A DNA stretch of 64,000 bases from Amia ocellicauda (Eukaryota > Chordata > Actinopteri > Amiiformes > Amiidae). Below, one piece after another: positions 25,656-42,300 of the stretch (positions are counted from its first letter, which is position 1; each line of letters starts with the position of its first letter). Below the pieces are notes generated by a model. The model saw only the letters and a list, made by a program, of their open reading frames with translations. It was not told where the DNA came from and searched no databases. The DNA lies in assembly GCF_036373705.1 (NCBI RefSeq), contig NC_089854.1, positions 26,524,725-26,588,724 of the forward strand, in the 5' to 3' direction. The translations under genes and the position numbers were made by a program.

Positions 25656-26518
25656 CTGTTGCGGCAAAGAGGCAGACTCAAAAAGCATGTCAACAAGCAG
25701 AGGGCCACTGATGCAATGGCAGGATGTTGAAAATGGCTTTGAAAATGTATGTTTTGTTTCATATGTAAGTCACCTTGTCAAGTCTGTGTGTACAATATTA
25801 GACCTGAAGCCCCAGTTTAACAAAATATATGTTTTAATTAATTTCACAAATTCAGTTGTATAATCCAACTGCTTCAGTCAATCCTAGCTGGTGCTGTTGT
25901 TTGTAAAAAGATCTATACAGCTACTGGTACTCCATTAGGTAAACAAAATGGAGCTACACAGCTTGAAAGTCTTACACTGACTTTAAAACATATTTTGCTA
26001 ATCTTTCCGGACATGCTGCAGAAACACTGTTGTGATATGTTAGTGTATACCTGAACCAAGGAGATCGTTTTTTAGGATTTTGATTGTGTATTGCCCACAC
26101 CTAAGTGATTTTTCCATTGCTAAAGATAATCTTAATGTAAGTTTAGCTTAATTTCAACTAAACACACGCAACACAAAATGAGCATTGATAATATTTGTTA
26201 TACTTCAGGAGTTTAGTTCATATTTATGGTTTGACATGATATTGGAATTGACATGCGATATCTTCTAACAGGGTGTTACCATGCGCTGAGCGTTTTCTTA
26301 TCAGGCAGGCAGGGCTACAAACACATGCACAGGCAAACTAGGCAGTGTGGCATGAAAACACTTCACTCAAGCAAAAAGAGCATGCTGTACACTCTCAGAG
26401 CACCAGATAAAACAGATTCAGACAAACAAACAGGGTATATGTGTACTTCACAAAAAAAAAAATTCCCCCTCCTTGTAACTCTTAACGTAAAAGTCAATGA
26501 AGTGTTTGGGACACTCAC

Positions 26519-26690
26519 CGTGCAGAGATGACAGCTGCCAGTCAATGGAGAGGCTGGTGGTGTGGCAGTGTGCAGACAGGCCGGTGCTCAAACCTTGGGA
26601 GGATAGCTGGCTAATTGTGCTGTATTCGTGGACTCTGGGCAGTCGACACGAATGGAGCCTGTGCAGGGAAGGGCTGGTACAGGATAGCAC
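26519..26690 (-). other. Candidate upstream non-coding exon of the ARPC1 gene
   Basis: The minus strand carries a consensus donor, CTCTGCACG followed by GTGAGT, at 26518/26519, in a moderately GC-rich block immediately downstream of a GA/GT repeat. Its distance of about 0.9 kb from the start exon and its orientation suit a first 5' UTR exon of ARPC1. The outer boundary is a guess. Confidence 0.3.
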
Positions 26691-26713
26691 AAGCAGAGAG
26701 GAGGGAGGGGAAA

Positions 26714-26767
<54 letters not shown>
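26714..26767. repeat. Compound (GT)n(GA)n microsatellite
   Basis: About 23 bp of GT repeats run directly into about 31 bp of GA repeats. The GA part is a homopurine tract. The open frames on both strands across it are artefacts of the repeat. Confidence 0.95.
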
Positions 26768-26776
<9 letters not shown>

Positions 26777-28048
26777 GGAAGGGGGGTGGGTGCACACAAC
26801 TCTGGGCAAGCACCTGGAATGTGTTGAGGGGCGGGGTGCGTTCTGTTTATTTTAAAGTTACTATTATACTACCCCAACACTGCTGCTTCTGCACTCTCTC
26901 AGACTAGAGGCAGCACTAGTAAAGGCTTAAGACTGCTTAGAAGATGTTGCAATTTCCATTGACATTAAGGAAATGATTATGAAACTGGTAAGGACAATAT
27001 AGCTACAAGTCCAGAATTACTGCTGGGTACTCATTTAAGAATTTTAGATTTTAAAAAAATCTACAACATTGAATGATAAAGAACATTGAAACTCCTACCA
27101 GTCATTTGGTTCTATGTGAAATATAAATGCCAACCACTGATCACACGATGAGGCCACTCTGCCCAACTTTCCCCTTTTCATTTCTGAATTGCATTAATTC
27201 TTAAAGGAACCCAGAGAGTAAACATATATTACATGGTCATTTCTCCACAAACTCCTATGCCTCTTAGTGTAAAGAATTGCCTCCCATGTTCAGTCCTGAA
27301 TGCACCTGCTCTTCATTTGCATATGTGACCTTATAATTTGGAAACACCTTAGAATTCCTAAAACCTCAAATTCCCTTAGAAACTCTTTTGTGTAAGAATG
27401 AAGAGATTCCATTTGTGTAAACTCTCTGTGCTTGACAAGGAATTATTCTGATCATGGTTATTTGAACTCTGTCCTGGGTAACAATATTATTTTTAACCAT
27501 GGTGATCTAAATTGATCACCGTAATCTGAAAGCCTTACTAGTGCATGATATTAAATGGTTTAAATTGTACGTTTCTTGATATAGCCAAGCATTTTGTTAG
27601 CCTTTTATGTTGTTTGATGAAGCCATGACTAAAACCATTTGTATAAGTTTGCTTTTTTAAATTAATTAACACCCATAAAAGATGTGTTATCTACACCAGT
27701 GTTACCCAAGCAAGAAATAAGCTAGCCCCTTATCAGGATGATCCATGATACTCATGCATTTGACTTTCATTTGCCACACCAGTCACAGCTATATGAGAAA
27801 GTGTTGTAATGCATGGAGTTTTTCTGAAAATACAGTTACAACCATAGGGCACACCACTTTGCAGGCTTTTAACCTGGATTTAAATGGATCAACTGCTCAG
27901 CTTTGAGGTGAACTGCATTGTGTGTAAGTGAAGCTTCGTGTTTATTATTATTTTATTTTTTTGGAGAACCCAGAGATCACCTCTATTGCAATGTTTCACC
28001 ACTTCCGGTGGGGGTATCTGGCAGAATACAAACGGTAGGTTTCTCTTT

Positions 28049-28150
28049 TGACGTCACGAATTCCCTCAGTCTTGCCCTTTAAGGTTGTCAGGGGTTACAG
28101 CTTTCGTGTCAGAACGAGGCCAATTGACGTCAATGGCTCATTCTGATTGG
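28049..28150 (+). promoter_or_regulatory. prkar1a promoter with two perfect CREs and a CCAAT box
   Basis: TGACGTCA occurs at 28049-28056 and again at 28125-28132, 76 bp apart. An inverted CCAAT box (ATTGG) lies at 28146-28150. The CREs lie about 145-225 bp upstream of the donor of the non-coding first exon (28274/28275, CTCGG then GTAAGT). CREs bind CREB/ATF factors activated by PKA, so this arrangement would allow cAMP signalling to raise its own inhibitor. The feedback role is inference. Confidence 0.65.
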
Positions 28151-28189
28151 TCCTGACCTGTTTCCGGTGGGGCAGCCATCCAAGGACTG

Positions 28190-28274
28190 GGAAAAGAAAA
28201 GCGAGGAGTTTTGTGTTAGTGTAAGGGAAGGAAATACAGCCCAAAAAAAGACGAGACAGCCTCCAACGACTCGG
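28190..28274 (+). other. prkar1a: prkar1a non-coding first exon (approximate start)
   Basis: A consensus donor (ACTCGG then GTAAGT) at 28274/28275 lies downstream of the CRE/CCAAT cluster and 4.95 kb upstream of the start-codon exon, which begins after a strong acceptor at 33227. PRKAR1A genes characteristically have non-coding alternative first exons spliced to the ATG exon. The 5' edge is unknown. Confidence 0.55.
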
Positions 28275-28397
28275 GTAAGTCGTTGGACACCTGTTTTGTA
28301 ACGCATTTTTGTAAAATACCTGACTTTTGTCAGGGAATGCACCCCGAGAAAGCGCTAGTTGTGTCGTCTGCGCCTCCCGTTTGTTATGATAGCTTTT

Positions 28398-28407
28398 CAA
28401 GATGGCG
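28398..28407 (+). promoter_or_regulatory. YY1-type CAAGATGGCG core-promoter motif
   Basis: CAAGATGGCG matches the YY1 downstream core-promoter motif common near starts of TATA-less vertebrate genes. It lies 124 bp beyond the first-exon donor and could mark an alternative first exon of prkar1a. Its ATG opens only a 10-codon frame. Confidence 0.35.
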
Positions 28408-30118
28408 TCACTAGGGCTCTACGGCCCCAAATAGTGTTTATTCGACTCTTAAACTTCAGATTATCCTTGTGTGTGTGCGAGCTAAGGTTGTGATTACGTT
28501 TTATTTTGAGGTCTTTGTGCTTGCAGTTCTTCGTCAAAATGCACATTTCTCATTATGTTTCCTCTTCCTCTGGTTGAGGGAGGCAGGGAGCAAGCTGTCA
28601 GTTCGTGTTTACACACTCGCCAGTTTCCATTTGTTTTTTCTGTTGACAGCTGATGTTAGTCGAAGACTCTGTACTGTACTGTGAGTTGAGTATTTGTAAA
28701 CTTCCCAGAAAGAAGAAGAATATATTTTTTTCACCCTTTATTGAAGCCATATTCTTATTTGTATTATGTTAATAAACAGTCTTACCTATGCTATATTTAC
28801 ACTCGTTTTACTGTCATTATAAAGAATTCAGTGCGTGTTATGTATGTTTTTATTTTTAGATTTAATGCTCACATGCAGATTGATTATGGGAGTTATTTAT
28901 TGACATTTAGCTAGTGGCTATACAATTGCTTCTGTGGCTTTGTCTTAAGAAGGTAGTGTTTTTTAGTTTCCAGCTGATGTATGGATAGATATAGATACAG
29001 ATACATATGATCTACAGATACATTGTCATATAATTTACAGATATGTTTTCTAAACTGATGTGTACCTTGTACTCATATAACCCTAATACAGTTCAATAAG
29101 ATAATGTAACATGAAAAGCATGGATGTACCTGTTTTATGATATGCATGCACATTCTAATTTGAATTTTCATACACCATGTCATTAAAACATGTTATTCCG
29201 TGTTTTATTAAAAGGGAGTTTGCATTTTTTCAATTGGAAATAAATTTCTTCTAGAAATGATTTTTTTATTTTGAGTGATCCTTGAATCAATTGCATTACA
29301 TCGGACTTTCGCAAAGTCAAACAACCGTACAATTGTCTTGCATGAATTTCTAATTTTCTAATAATAAAACAAAGATAGAGTAACATTTGTCCTGATTACA
29401 CAGCGCCATGGAGGATGAGCTGCACTGTAGAGGACAATTATTGAAGTGTGTGGGTTTTATTGTATTGTTTATCACAACAGACAACAAAAAGTAGTATCAT
29501 GATGATTTTTTTTCTGTAAATTGACTTTACAGAAGTTTTTTCTTCCTTATCAGTTTTTTATAGGAATTCATATTTAAACTAGCATTGTACTTGTATACCT
29601 TGTTGCATTGTAATATTTTAAGCAATACGCTTACCATATTTTCTGATCTGCTAGTTGAATATTACATTAATATTTAGTTTTGTTATAACTTTAAGTGGTT
29701 TATTGGAAACAAACCTATATGACAGTTTGAATAGCAAATTCATTGTTGGATTAGGCTGAAATGAGGAAGTTCATCGTGTACTTTATTGTAAGAGGTGTTT
29801 GCTTACAGTGACACTGGAAAGATGAGTAAAATATTGGTTGTACAGTCGCTAAAGGCAGCAGATTTAATACTTTAATGCATTTTAAAAGGTAATGGTGAAA
29901 GTGCCTGTCTACATTATTAATATTCACTGTATTCTTATACGTATAGTGTGTTGGTAAAATATTTAGGAGAAAGCGTCCATGCCCAGAATTATTTTTAAAT
30001 GTAAAACGTAAGAAGAAGGGGTCGAAGGCACAATATTGTACCTCTAATGCTGTCAAATATTTCAAATAGATGTATTTTACAACCCTACACCTCTAATGTG
30101 TTTTTCAACATGCATATA

Positions 30119-31339
30119 CACTCACCTAAAGGATTATTAGGAACACCTGTTCAATTTCTCATTAATGCAATTATCTAACCAACCAATCACATGGCAGTTG
30201 CTTCAATGCATTTAGGGGTGTGGTCCTGGTCAAGACAATCTCCTGAACTCCAAACTGAATGTCTGAATGGGAAAGAAAGGTGATTTAAGCAATTTTGAGC
30301 GTGGCATGGTTGTTGGTGCCAGACGGGCCGGTCTGAGTATTTCACAATCTGCTCAGTTACTGGGATTTTCACGCACAACCATTTCTAGGGTTTACAAAGA
30401 ATGGTGTGAAAAGGGAAAAACATCCAGTATGCGGCAGTCCTGTGGGCGAAAATGCCTTGTTGATGCTAGAGGTCAGAGGAGAATGGGCCGACTGATTCAA
30501 GCTGATAGAAGAGCAACTTTGACTGAAATAACCACTCGTTACAACCAAGGTATGCAGCAAAGCATTTGTGAAGCCACAACACGTACAACCTTGAAGCGGA
30601 TGGGCTACAACAGCAGAAGACCCCACCGGGTACCACTCATCTCCACTACAAATAGGAAAAAGAGGCTACAATTTGCACAAGCTCACCAAAATTGGACAGT
30701 TGAAGACTGGAAAAATGTTGCCTGGTCTGATGAGTCTCGATTTCTGTTGAGACATTCAGATGGTAGAGTCAGAATTTGGCGTAAACTGAATGAGAACATG
30801 GATCCATTATGCCTTGTTACCACTGTGCAGGCTGGTGGTGGTGGTGTAATGGTGTGGGGGATGTTTTCTTGGCACACTTTAGGCCCCTTAGTGCCAATTG
30901 GGCATCGTTTAAATGCCACGGCCTACCTGAGCATTGTTTCTGACCATGTCCATCCCTTTATGACCACCATGTACCCATCCTCTGATGGCTACTTCCAGCA
31001 GGATAATGCACCATGTCACAAAGGTCGAATCATTTCAAATTGGTTTCTTGAACATGACAATGAGTTCACTGTACTAAACTGGCCCCCACAGTCACCAGAT
31101 CTCAACCCAATAGAGCATCTTTGGGATGTGGTGGAACGGGAGCTTCGTGCCCTGGATGTGCATCCCACAAATCTCCATCAACTGCAAGATGCTATCCTAT
31201 CAATATGGGCCAACATTTCTAAAGAATGCTTTCAGCACCTTGTTGAATCAATGCCACGTAGAATTAAGGCAGTTCTGAATGCGAAAGGGGGTCAAACACA
31301 GTATTAGTATGGTGTTCCTAATAATCCTTTAGGTGAGTG
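30119..31339 (+). mobile_element. Tc1/mariner transposon with intact ends and open transposase
   Basis: The element is 1221 bp and sits between TA dinucleotides (30117-30118 and 31340-31341). Its terminal inverted repeats are about 29 bp, beginning CACTCACCTAAAGGATTATT, and appear identical at both ends. It lies in prkar1a intron 1 in the same orientation as the gene. Perfect ends together with an unbroken transposase suggest a young insertion. Confidence 0.95.
30267..31307 (+). CDS. Tc1/mariner transposase, apparently intact (DD36E spacing)
   Basis: A 346-codon open frame starting MGKKGDLSNFERGMVVGARR. A paired-like helix-turn-helix DNA-binding region occupies about the first 120 residues (LSISQSAQLLGFSRTTISRV; then TTRTTLKRMGYNSRRPHRVP). 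A catalytic domain follows with AWSDESRF (first Asp), QQDNAPCH (second Asp) and SPDLNPIEHLWD (Glu). By codon count, 36 residues separate the second Asp and the Glu. Classic Tc1 has 34, so this fits the DD36E group described as Incomer. A glycine-rich GGGGVMVWG box lies between the Asp residues. The C-terminus RIKAVLNAKGGQTQY resembles the usual end of fish Tc1 transposases. The enzyme would cut and paste the element at TA sites. No frameshift or stop is present. Confidence 0.95.
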   Translation: MGKKGDLSNFERGMVVGARRAGLSISQSAQLLGFSRTTISRVYKEWCEKGKTSSMRQSCGRKCLVDARGQRRMGRLIQADRRATLTEITTRYNQGMQQSICEATTRTTLKRMGYNSRRPHRVPLISTTNRKKRLQFAQAHQNWTVEDWKNVAWSDESRFLLRHSDGRVRIWRKLNENMDPLCLVTTVQAGGGGVMVWGMFSWHTLGPLVPIGHRLNATAYLSIVSDHVHPFMTTMYPSSDGYFQQDNAPCHKGRIISNWFLEHDNEFTVLNWPPQSPDLNPIEHLWDVVERELRALDVHPTNLHQLQDAILSIWANISKECFQHLVESMPRRIKAVLNAKGGQTQY

Positions 31340-33246
31340 TATATTTTCTCTTAAAACAATTACTTTTTTTTTTTGGTAAAACTTTAATTGGAAAACTATT
31401 GTAACAGATGTGAATTGTTTTTTGTTGAGTGAAGAAATAATTTAATGTTTTCATAATCATATTTATATACATTTGTTAGGCCATAGTAGTTATACATGGT
31501 ATACATTCCCATATAATCATATAAGAGGACACTTTGTTTTTATTAACTATTATCAGTGTATCTATGTAGGTGGGATATCAGTTGCAAGGGAGATGTGTTT
31601 TGGTATATTATAAAATAATATTGGCATCTGTATAGTATTCTTACATAATAATTCTTACATTGTTTTGTAATGTGACATTTGCTCAAGAAGTATAAAGTCG
31701 CTTAGTATTTGAAAGAGGCAAAAGCTATAGGCAGAAAAATAGATTGAGGCTAAAAGGATTTTAAAAGCTCTTGTTCTTTATTACTTTTTTAAACTCTGTG
31801 TTTCATGAAGGGACAGCATGCCAGCCCAAGGATTATAGTGGAGCATTTTTTCTGTAAGCAACACAGAGCTTTATCACAAGTGTGTTGATTTTATTTTCTC
31901 TAGGTATGGTAAGAGTGTAGTTCACTAAAATGAACTGTGTAGGCCTAAGTGGCAATCTGGACTTCGTTCTTATTTACAGGAATAACATAACGGCACTAAA
32001 TACAGAATATGAAAGTACAGAGTGAAAGTAAACAGGTTTTAGATTAATTGTGGACTACATGCACAAAACTTCTTAATTTAAATTATTTTGGAATCACCAA
32101 GTAGGCCTATATTCTCCCTTTATTTATTTCCCCCTTCTTTGAAATGGTCAGTTGACCAATGATGTAGAAGGAGACAAATGCGGGTGTCTTTGGAGATGGG
32201 CACTGCCAAGCGATGGCTTTTCTCACACTGTCAGTGCACACTGTAAACCGTGCAGCTGTTGTACCAGAGGGAGGACTGATTTACTGCTCGCTGGTCCAAG
32301 GCATCCAGTAAAGCACACGGGACTGGATTAGGGGGGGACTGTTGTGCAGGGAGTCGAGGCCATTTCTCTGTTTCTATGTCTTGTTCGAATTTACAATTAA
32401 GTGACAGATTCTGCGAAGTGCTTTGAATACACTTTTTTGTTTGTTTTATAAAGAAAGGGGCTAATCATATTAAAGAGATTAGTATTGACCTGAATACAAG
32501 CAACAGTTCCGTTAATCCAGGTGCCACAGTCCTTTAAGATGGTCTTGACTTGAGTGTCCTTTTATTTATTTGTTTGTTTTTAAAAAATCTGTTACTATGT
32601 TGTCCTTATTTTACAATTTTAAAGTAAATAGTAAAGGGACATATATTAATGTACTGTAAACATTACAGTAGTGTCACGGGACAATTTCATTTAATTTTCA
32701 AGAATACCATACCTGACCATTTTATATACTCAATAGGAGGTGATAAAACCAGGCTTGTCTGGCACTTGTGTGGCATGTTCTTATAGAGCTTGTAAGTTAG
32801 TCGAGCCCAGCAGTAAATCTGTCATGCTGTGGAGAAGTGATAAAGAAGTGGTTTCCTCTTCTCTAGGCTAGGTACTAGCTCCGGATGTGTTTTGCATTCC
32901 GGCTATTGGCCAGCGTTCGTTGTATAGATAGAAGTGAGGTCTGCATTGAAAAATGACAAAACCCTTCTTAACACTTTGATGCTAAGTATACTTTTAGACA
33001 GGTTACATTTCTGAATTCTCACCCGGAAAATTTGTATTCTTAATTTTTTAAATGAAGCAGAATATATACACAAACGCAGAGATGTATGTATATTTGATTT
33101 GCCCTACATGGAGAGAATGCTGAATGTAATTGTATTACTATGTTTTAATAAAATGTTGTTATAGCAGTAGAAGCTGCATTAACGTTTTGTTGTTCTTTTT
33201 GCTTGTTGTTTTGTCCCTCCTCTCCAGATCTGATCAGAAGGTAACC

Positions 33247-37253
<4,007 letters not shown>

Positions 37254-39390
37254 GGATTACTAGCCCCTCCCCTTAATGCAGGGTCCACCAATGCAATCCG
37301 CTTTAATTTTTCTATTTTTTGTTTCTTTCACATTTTATGACACCCAGCTGCCCACCAGCATTACTGCTTTGTCTGTCTGTTCTTATGTCCCCAGAGCAAC
37401 ATATAACATTTATATGCTTCATATCCTTCCACACTGCAGAATTTCTTTAAAACAGTGTCCCGAAATCACTTCTCATACATGTGCAGATGAGAATAGTGTC
37501 CGATCTGTTTGAGTTGCTTTGAAAGAGTGATATTGCTGTATGAAGCTATATTAGAAAAGGTAGAAATAGAACGAAAAAGCAGATATTTTAAACTTGTTCA
37601 GTGTTTCAAGCCTAAAAAAAAGAGAGAAAAAAAAACTTTTTAAGAATCTTTGAAGTAATATTGCTGTTTAGTATTTTGAAATTTGGCATATGTAGCTAAA
37701 AGCAAATGAGCAGATGTCTATTCATGTTTTATAATAGTTTATTTCAAGGGTACTAGAATTTAATTGCCACCAGTATGACCTTGGTTACATGCTCTGCTGT
37801 TTTATTTTAATAGTTGCACACATATATAAGAGGTTTCTATGACCATAATCAATATTTTTTGCACACTTCCAGTGTAAAATGTTAATTTGCACCTGCTAGT
37901 TTTCATTGCTGAATTGCATCTCAATATTGTACTAAAGTCAGAAGGAAACAGTTTTGTCATCAAAATGGATCGACTGTATGTTTTAAATATCCCCTTGCCC
38001 AGATCATATTTAGCTTTTTTTGTTGTTCTTTCCTTCCAACATGTTACCTGCTGTACCATATCCACAGCCCCAGCCCAAGAGAAAAAGGGTGTCAGATGTA
38101 AACCTCTGTTGTATGTTTTTCATTTCTAGCTTGAGAGTTAGAACTGAACACAGAATATTGCAGGTGTAAAATATATAGCTACCATGCTAGTGCCAAATAT
38201 GAAATGATGGTTCTTAGCAGTGATGATAATTGAGAATCGAATAGAAACGAACAGTATATAAATCTATGCTGTATTTTTCATAAAGACAGAAGTCCCCAGA
38301 TGTTTAGGTGAAGGGATGAAAACTTACTGTTAAGAAGTGATCAGAGTCCTGTGAGCAGAAGGAATGGACATGTTATTGTGCTTCTGTGAATTTTGCATAA
38401 ATTGGCAGGTTGACATGAAGATTAATTTATAAACTCTGACCAAGTAAATACAAGGGCTAGAGGATGAAAAAAAGAAAAGAAAAAAAGCAACCCCAGACTT
38501 CTTGCATTGGCTACAATAAAATGGTTGTACACATGAAAAACTCAAGACTGATCCAGATTTTATGAAGGGCATAAGGAGGGGATTATTCTCTTCCTGTTGT
38601 TCCCTAAAGAAGGAAAAACTCATCATCGAGTCTTAAATGTATTTCAGTATTTACCAATTTTGTGTTACTTTTCTCAGTATGCACCAAATGATGAGCGGTT
38701 TTTATCAAATTCCACAGTTCTATTATGTATGTAATCATATATCCTTTATTATTATTGTTATTATTACTACTACTACGTATAGAGTGATCTAGTTTAGGAT
38801 TGTAGTTGGGAGTGACAGCAAGCTATAAGCAAGTCCGTGTAAAGTTGAAACGTTTTTTTTTAAAAATGCTTATTTTTCCATAAATTTATTATATTTTAGG
38901 TGCCCAGTGCCATGACTTTATTAAACAATGTTAGATCTGTTGTTGGCAAAGAGGAAGTTACAGTTTGTAGTTGTGTCATGTCTGTTTGTCATGGGTCAAT
39001 TATTTTTTTTCCTTTTTTATAAATATATATATATATTTATTCATGATTGACTTATTTTATTAAAATTGAATAATCTGGAAGTGTTCTGAATATTTTCTCT
39101 CCAGTAATTTCATAAATGACTAGATAGATTCAAACTGTGAAATGTATATTTAAACAAAATTATAAAAAAAAGTCCTATCCCACAAATAGAAGTGGGTGTG
39201 TGTCTTAAATCATTGAAAGTGGACAGTGTGTTTGTTACATGCTGTATAAGCTGGTTCTCCATTCAAAACTCAAGTACAGTATTCTCTTGCCAGGAAGCCA
39301 TGTATTTGCAAACAACCATTTTGTTTAAAAAAAAATGTTTTAGTAATCTTTCCTATTATTTTTGACCATATTAAAGCTGAAAGAATAAAG
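37254..39390 (+). other. prkar1a: Probable prkar1a 3' UTR
   Basis: This is AT-rich non-coding sequence directly after the stop. Plausible poly-A signals are an ATTAAA near 38930 and an AATAAA near 39382; mammalian PRKAR1A also has a long 3' UTR with alternative ends. The exact end cannot be decided from sequence. Confidence 0.4.
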
Positions 39391-42300
39391 AGTGTTTACC
39401 CATAGATTAAGTCAGGTTTATCCATAGTTAAGTACAACAAAAAAAGTAAAAAATATTTTGTTATACAAGGTGTGTGCTATAGCTTTGTGAGGCTGTCAAA
39501 TCGGTTTGTAAAAATAGGGGTAAACTAATTAGTTTAGCATTTATCAAATGAATCAATCTATTGTTGCTTCTAAAATGTGAATGCTGTTGTAATTTTGAAA
39601 ATGGAAGTGATACAAGTTGGAGCTGATGGATGCATAATTGAAAATGAAAATCTTCTTGAAGAGACTGAAAGGATGGCAACACCTGGTATATTTACCCCAG
39701 TAGATATAATGAATGTCTCTCAAAACAAATCTCAAAGTATAAAATAAACTTGCGCACAATATTTTTGTGAACACAGCAATCAACAAATTTCGTACTTTAA
39801 TTTTATCACCAGAATTGTGGAATATTTGCAGTCCTGGCTGTGATACTTGTTTGACTTATACATTTACCTCCTTTTTATTTTAAAATCCATAAGTTATATA
39901 TTGAAAATTTTAGAAAACAAATTATTGAAAAGATTAGCTTTTATTCCTCTACAGTGGGGAAAAAAAAACGTTTGATTTTCCTTTTATTTTTATTTTTTCG
40001 GCTTGCTATTCACTCCCAGTCTTTATTTACTTACAGGATTTTCTGATTCACCAGCCGGTATGTTTTTGAGTTCAATATTAATCGCAGTTATAGCTTTGCC
40101 AGTCTGTGCAATCCAAGTATGTATGTACAAAAAGAAAAATCGACATAGTTTGCCTTAGCTAATGTAACAGGGCTTAGAAACTCCTGCTAGCCCATCCTTC
40201 AGCAACTTTGTGAAACCTGCAGTCCTGAGAGCTGCTGGCGATCCGAGGACCATTTTTTCTATTGTTATCCAATGACTGTATAAGGTTTGATTTACTGTAT
40301 GTGCTAAAATTATAATCCTTTTGGTATAGATTGTCCTAATGGCAGGTCAAGCAATAAAAAGATTTAAATTCTTAAGTCTAGACAGTCTTTATTTATTCAT
40401 TTCAAATTTGTTTATTGCTTGTCCAATAAATGGCCTTTTAAAACACTCAAAGTCCCTCATTTTATTTTCCATAATTTCTTCCAAAGTCCTTTCATCCCTT
40501 TTTGTGATGGAAGTTTGTAATACTTTTGCAGACTTCAAATATAATCATTCATTGTGTAAGTGAATTGTATATATGAACTTCTCCCCATAAAGAGTTATGT
40601 TAAACTTGGACTATTTTAACATGATGTGTAGATCTGAATGTTGAATTAAGAGTCACCAGCTCCATTTGATAGTCTGCCCATTGGAAACAAGGTGGGGGCT
40701 ACAGTATGTAGTTGTATTGAAGTGTGGGTAGTTAGTGCTTGTCATTCCCACTAGAGGGAGGTATAATTCAAGTGATCAATGAGTTTCCATTCTTGCTCTC
40801 TTTCAATGTATATCAAGCTTCAGATATTACATTAATCCAGCCATTCTGCAATTAGAAATGTTTAAAATGTGTTCAAGATGGACTGGCTCTGCATTGAAAG
40901 ATTTAAGAAATATATGGTTAATTGGGGACTTAAATTATCTTCAATATTGCATACCTTTAAGAAAAAGTGATTATGTATAACCCGGACAGATTTATGAATT
41001 TTTTAATTAAATATAAAAACAAAATAGTGAATCGCCTGAGACCATCAAGAAATAAGAGATTTAGAGATTCCGGCTTCATAATACCCAGCCTTTTTGTCTT
41101 TGAGATTTTTGTTTGCCTTTCCATAATTTCATTAGATGACTTCAGAAATAGAAAAGACTTAGAGTTTATACACACACCGATGCAGTCCCAGTAAACTATA
41201 TTAAATGACTCCAAGCAGTTTATTTTCCAAGACATATTTTGTCATGTTAATGGTGAGTCATATGAAACATGTATCAGATTGCCTTCTCCATGTTGACCAA
41301 GCAGTCTGGATGTAATGGGGGGGTTATTCTGTTCTTTAATTTTGTTTGTTTAACCATGGAAAAGCCCATACATAAGCATCTTAGCTGCAAGTCCTTTGGA
41401 CAGAAAATACCTCAGAGGAAACATCATAAAAGAAAACAAAGGCCATGAAACGCTGCACCGTTGTTAATGAGCCCTGATGGTGATAGTAAAGGTAGGTGAT
41501 CATGAAACTTGTTTTTCCAGGTGGGTGGGTTTGAGTGTCATATTTCAATTAAGTTTTACCCTGGTCCTCGGTTGGATGAACCAAAAGAGTGAATTTCACC
41601 CTGCATTGATTGCTAATGAGATTTTGATGTGAATGCAGACTTTGCAAGGTGTAGATTACAGTTGTTGAGAACTTACTAACAATACTGTTTTATTTTACTT
41701 TACACTCGGCACTTTAGTTTGGTCAAAGGTACATTTCCTTTTCCACATTTTTCGTCTTAAATGGGGTTTGTTCCAACTGGTGGTAAAGATGGAATAACTC
41801 CATAGCCAACATCCTATTGGCCTGTCGGCAGTGTCAGCATCTCTCTGCACTGGAATGTGTTTGTGGTCATCCCAACCCCCCCCCCCCAAAAAAAAGCTGA
41901 AGGAAACACTGTGGTCTTCTAAGTGCTGCCTATTGCATAGATACCTTCATCATTATTATGTCTCTGAAAAACCATTGCAAAAAGTTATCGGGTTCTTTAT
42001 TCATATCTTCTTTAATTACCTATCAAAAGTCAAGACGGTGTAGAAAATCTCAAAGCTCAGGTGTATAATCTGAGCTCAGTGTATCAACAACAACCAAAAC
42101 CTTTGAAGCAAATGACAGGAATTTGGTCCAAAAACAGTGCTTGAAGATCACTAAACACCAGTGCTTTCACCTCATTTTTTTCTGCTTTAAAATAAAATGT
42201 TTACGAACTAGGTGATTTTTGATACCACAAAAATCCCAGAGGGCTCATTTTTGATGAGTCAGTTCTGGATTAGAGGATTACAATCAGTGTTGAAAGTAAC

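Larger units (their letters stand above)
25656..28040. other. Intergenic, between divergent ARPC1 and prkar1a
   Basis: No coding exon is recognised. The region should contain the ARPC1 promoter and upstream non-coding exon; one candidate exon at 26519 is listed separately. A compound GT/GA microsatellite lies at 26714-26767. The stretch 26800-28000 is AT-rich with nothing identifiable. Confidence 0.5.

Noticed and set aside
26448-26907. Open frames of 121 and 136 codons on opposite strands
   Set aside because: Both run through the GT/GA microsatellite and encode SLSLSL/THTHTH or RERERE; repeat artefacts.
40339-41235. Possible degraded LINE or gene in AT-rich intergenic DNA
   Set aside because: Short frames on both strands lack any catalytic block such as YADD or a recognisable endonuclease motif.
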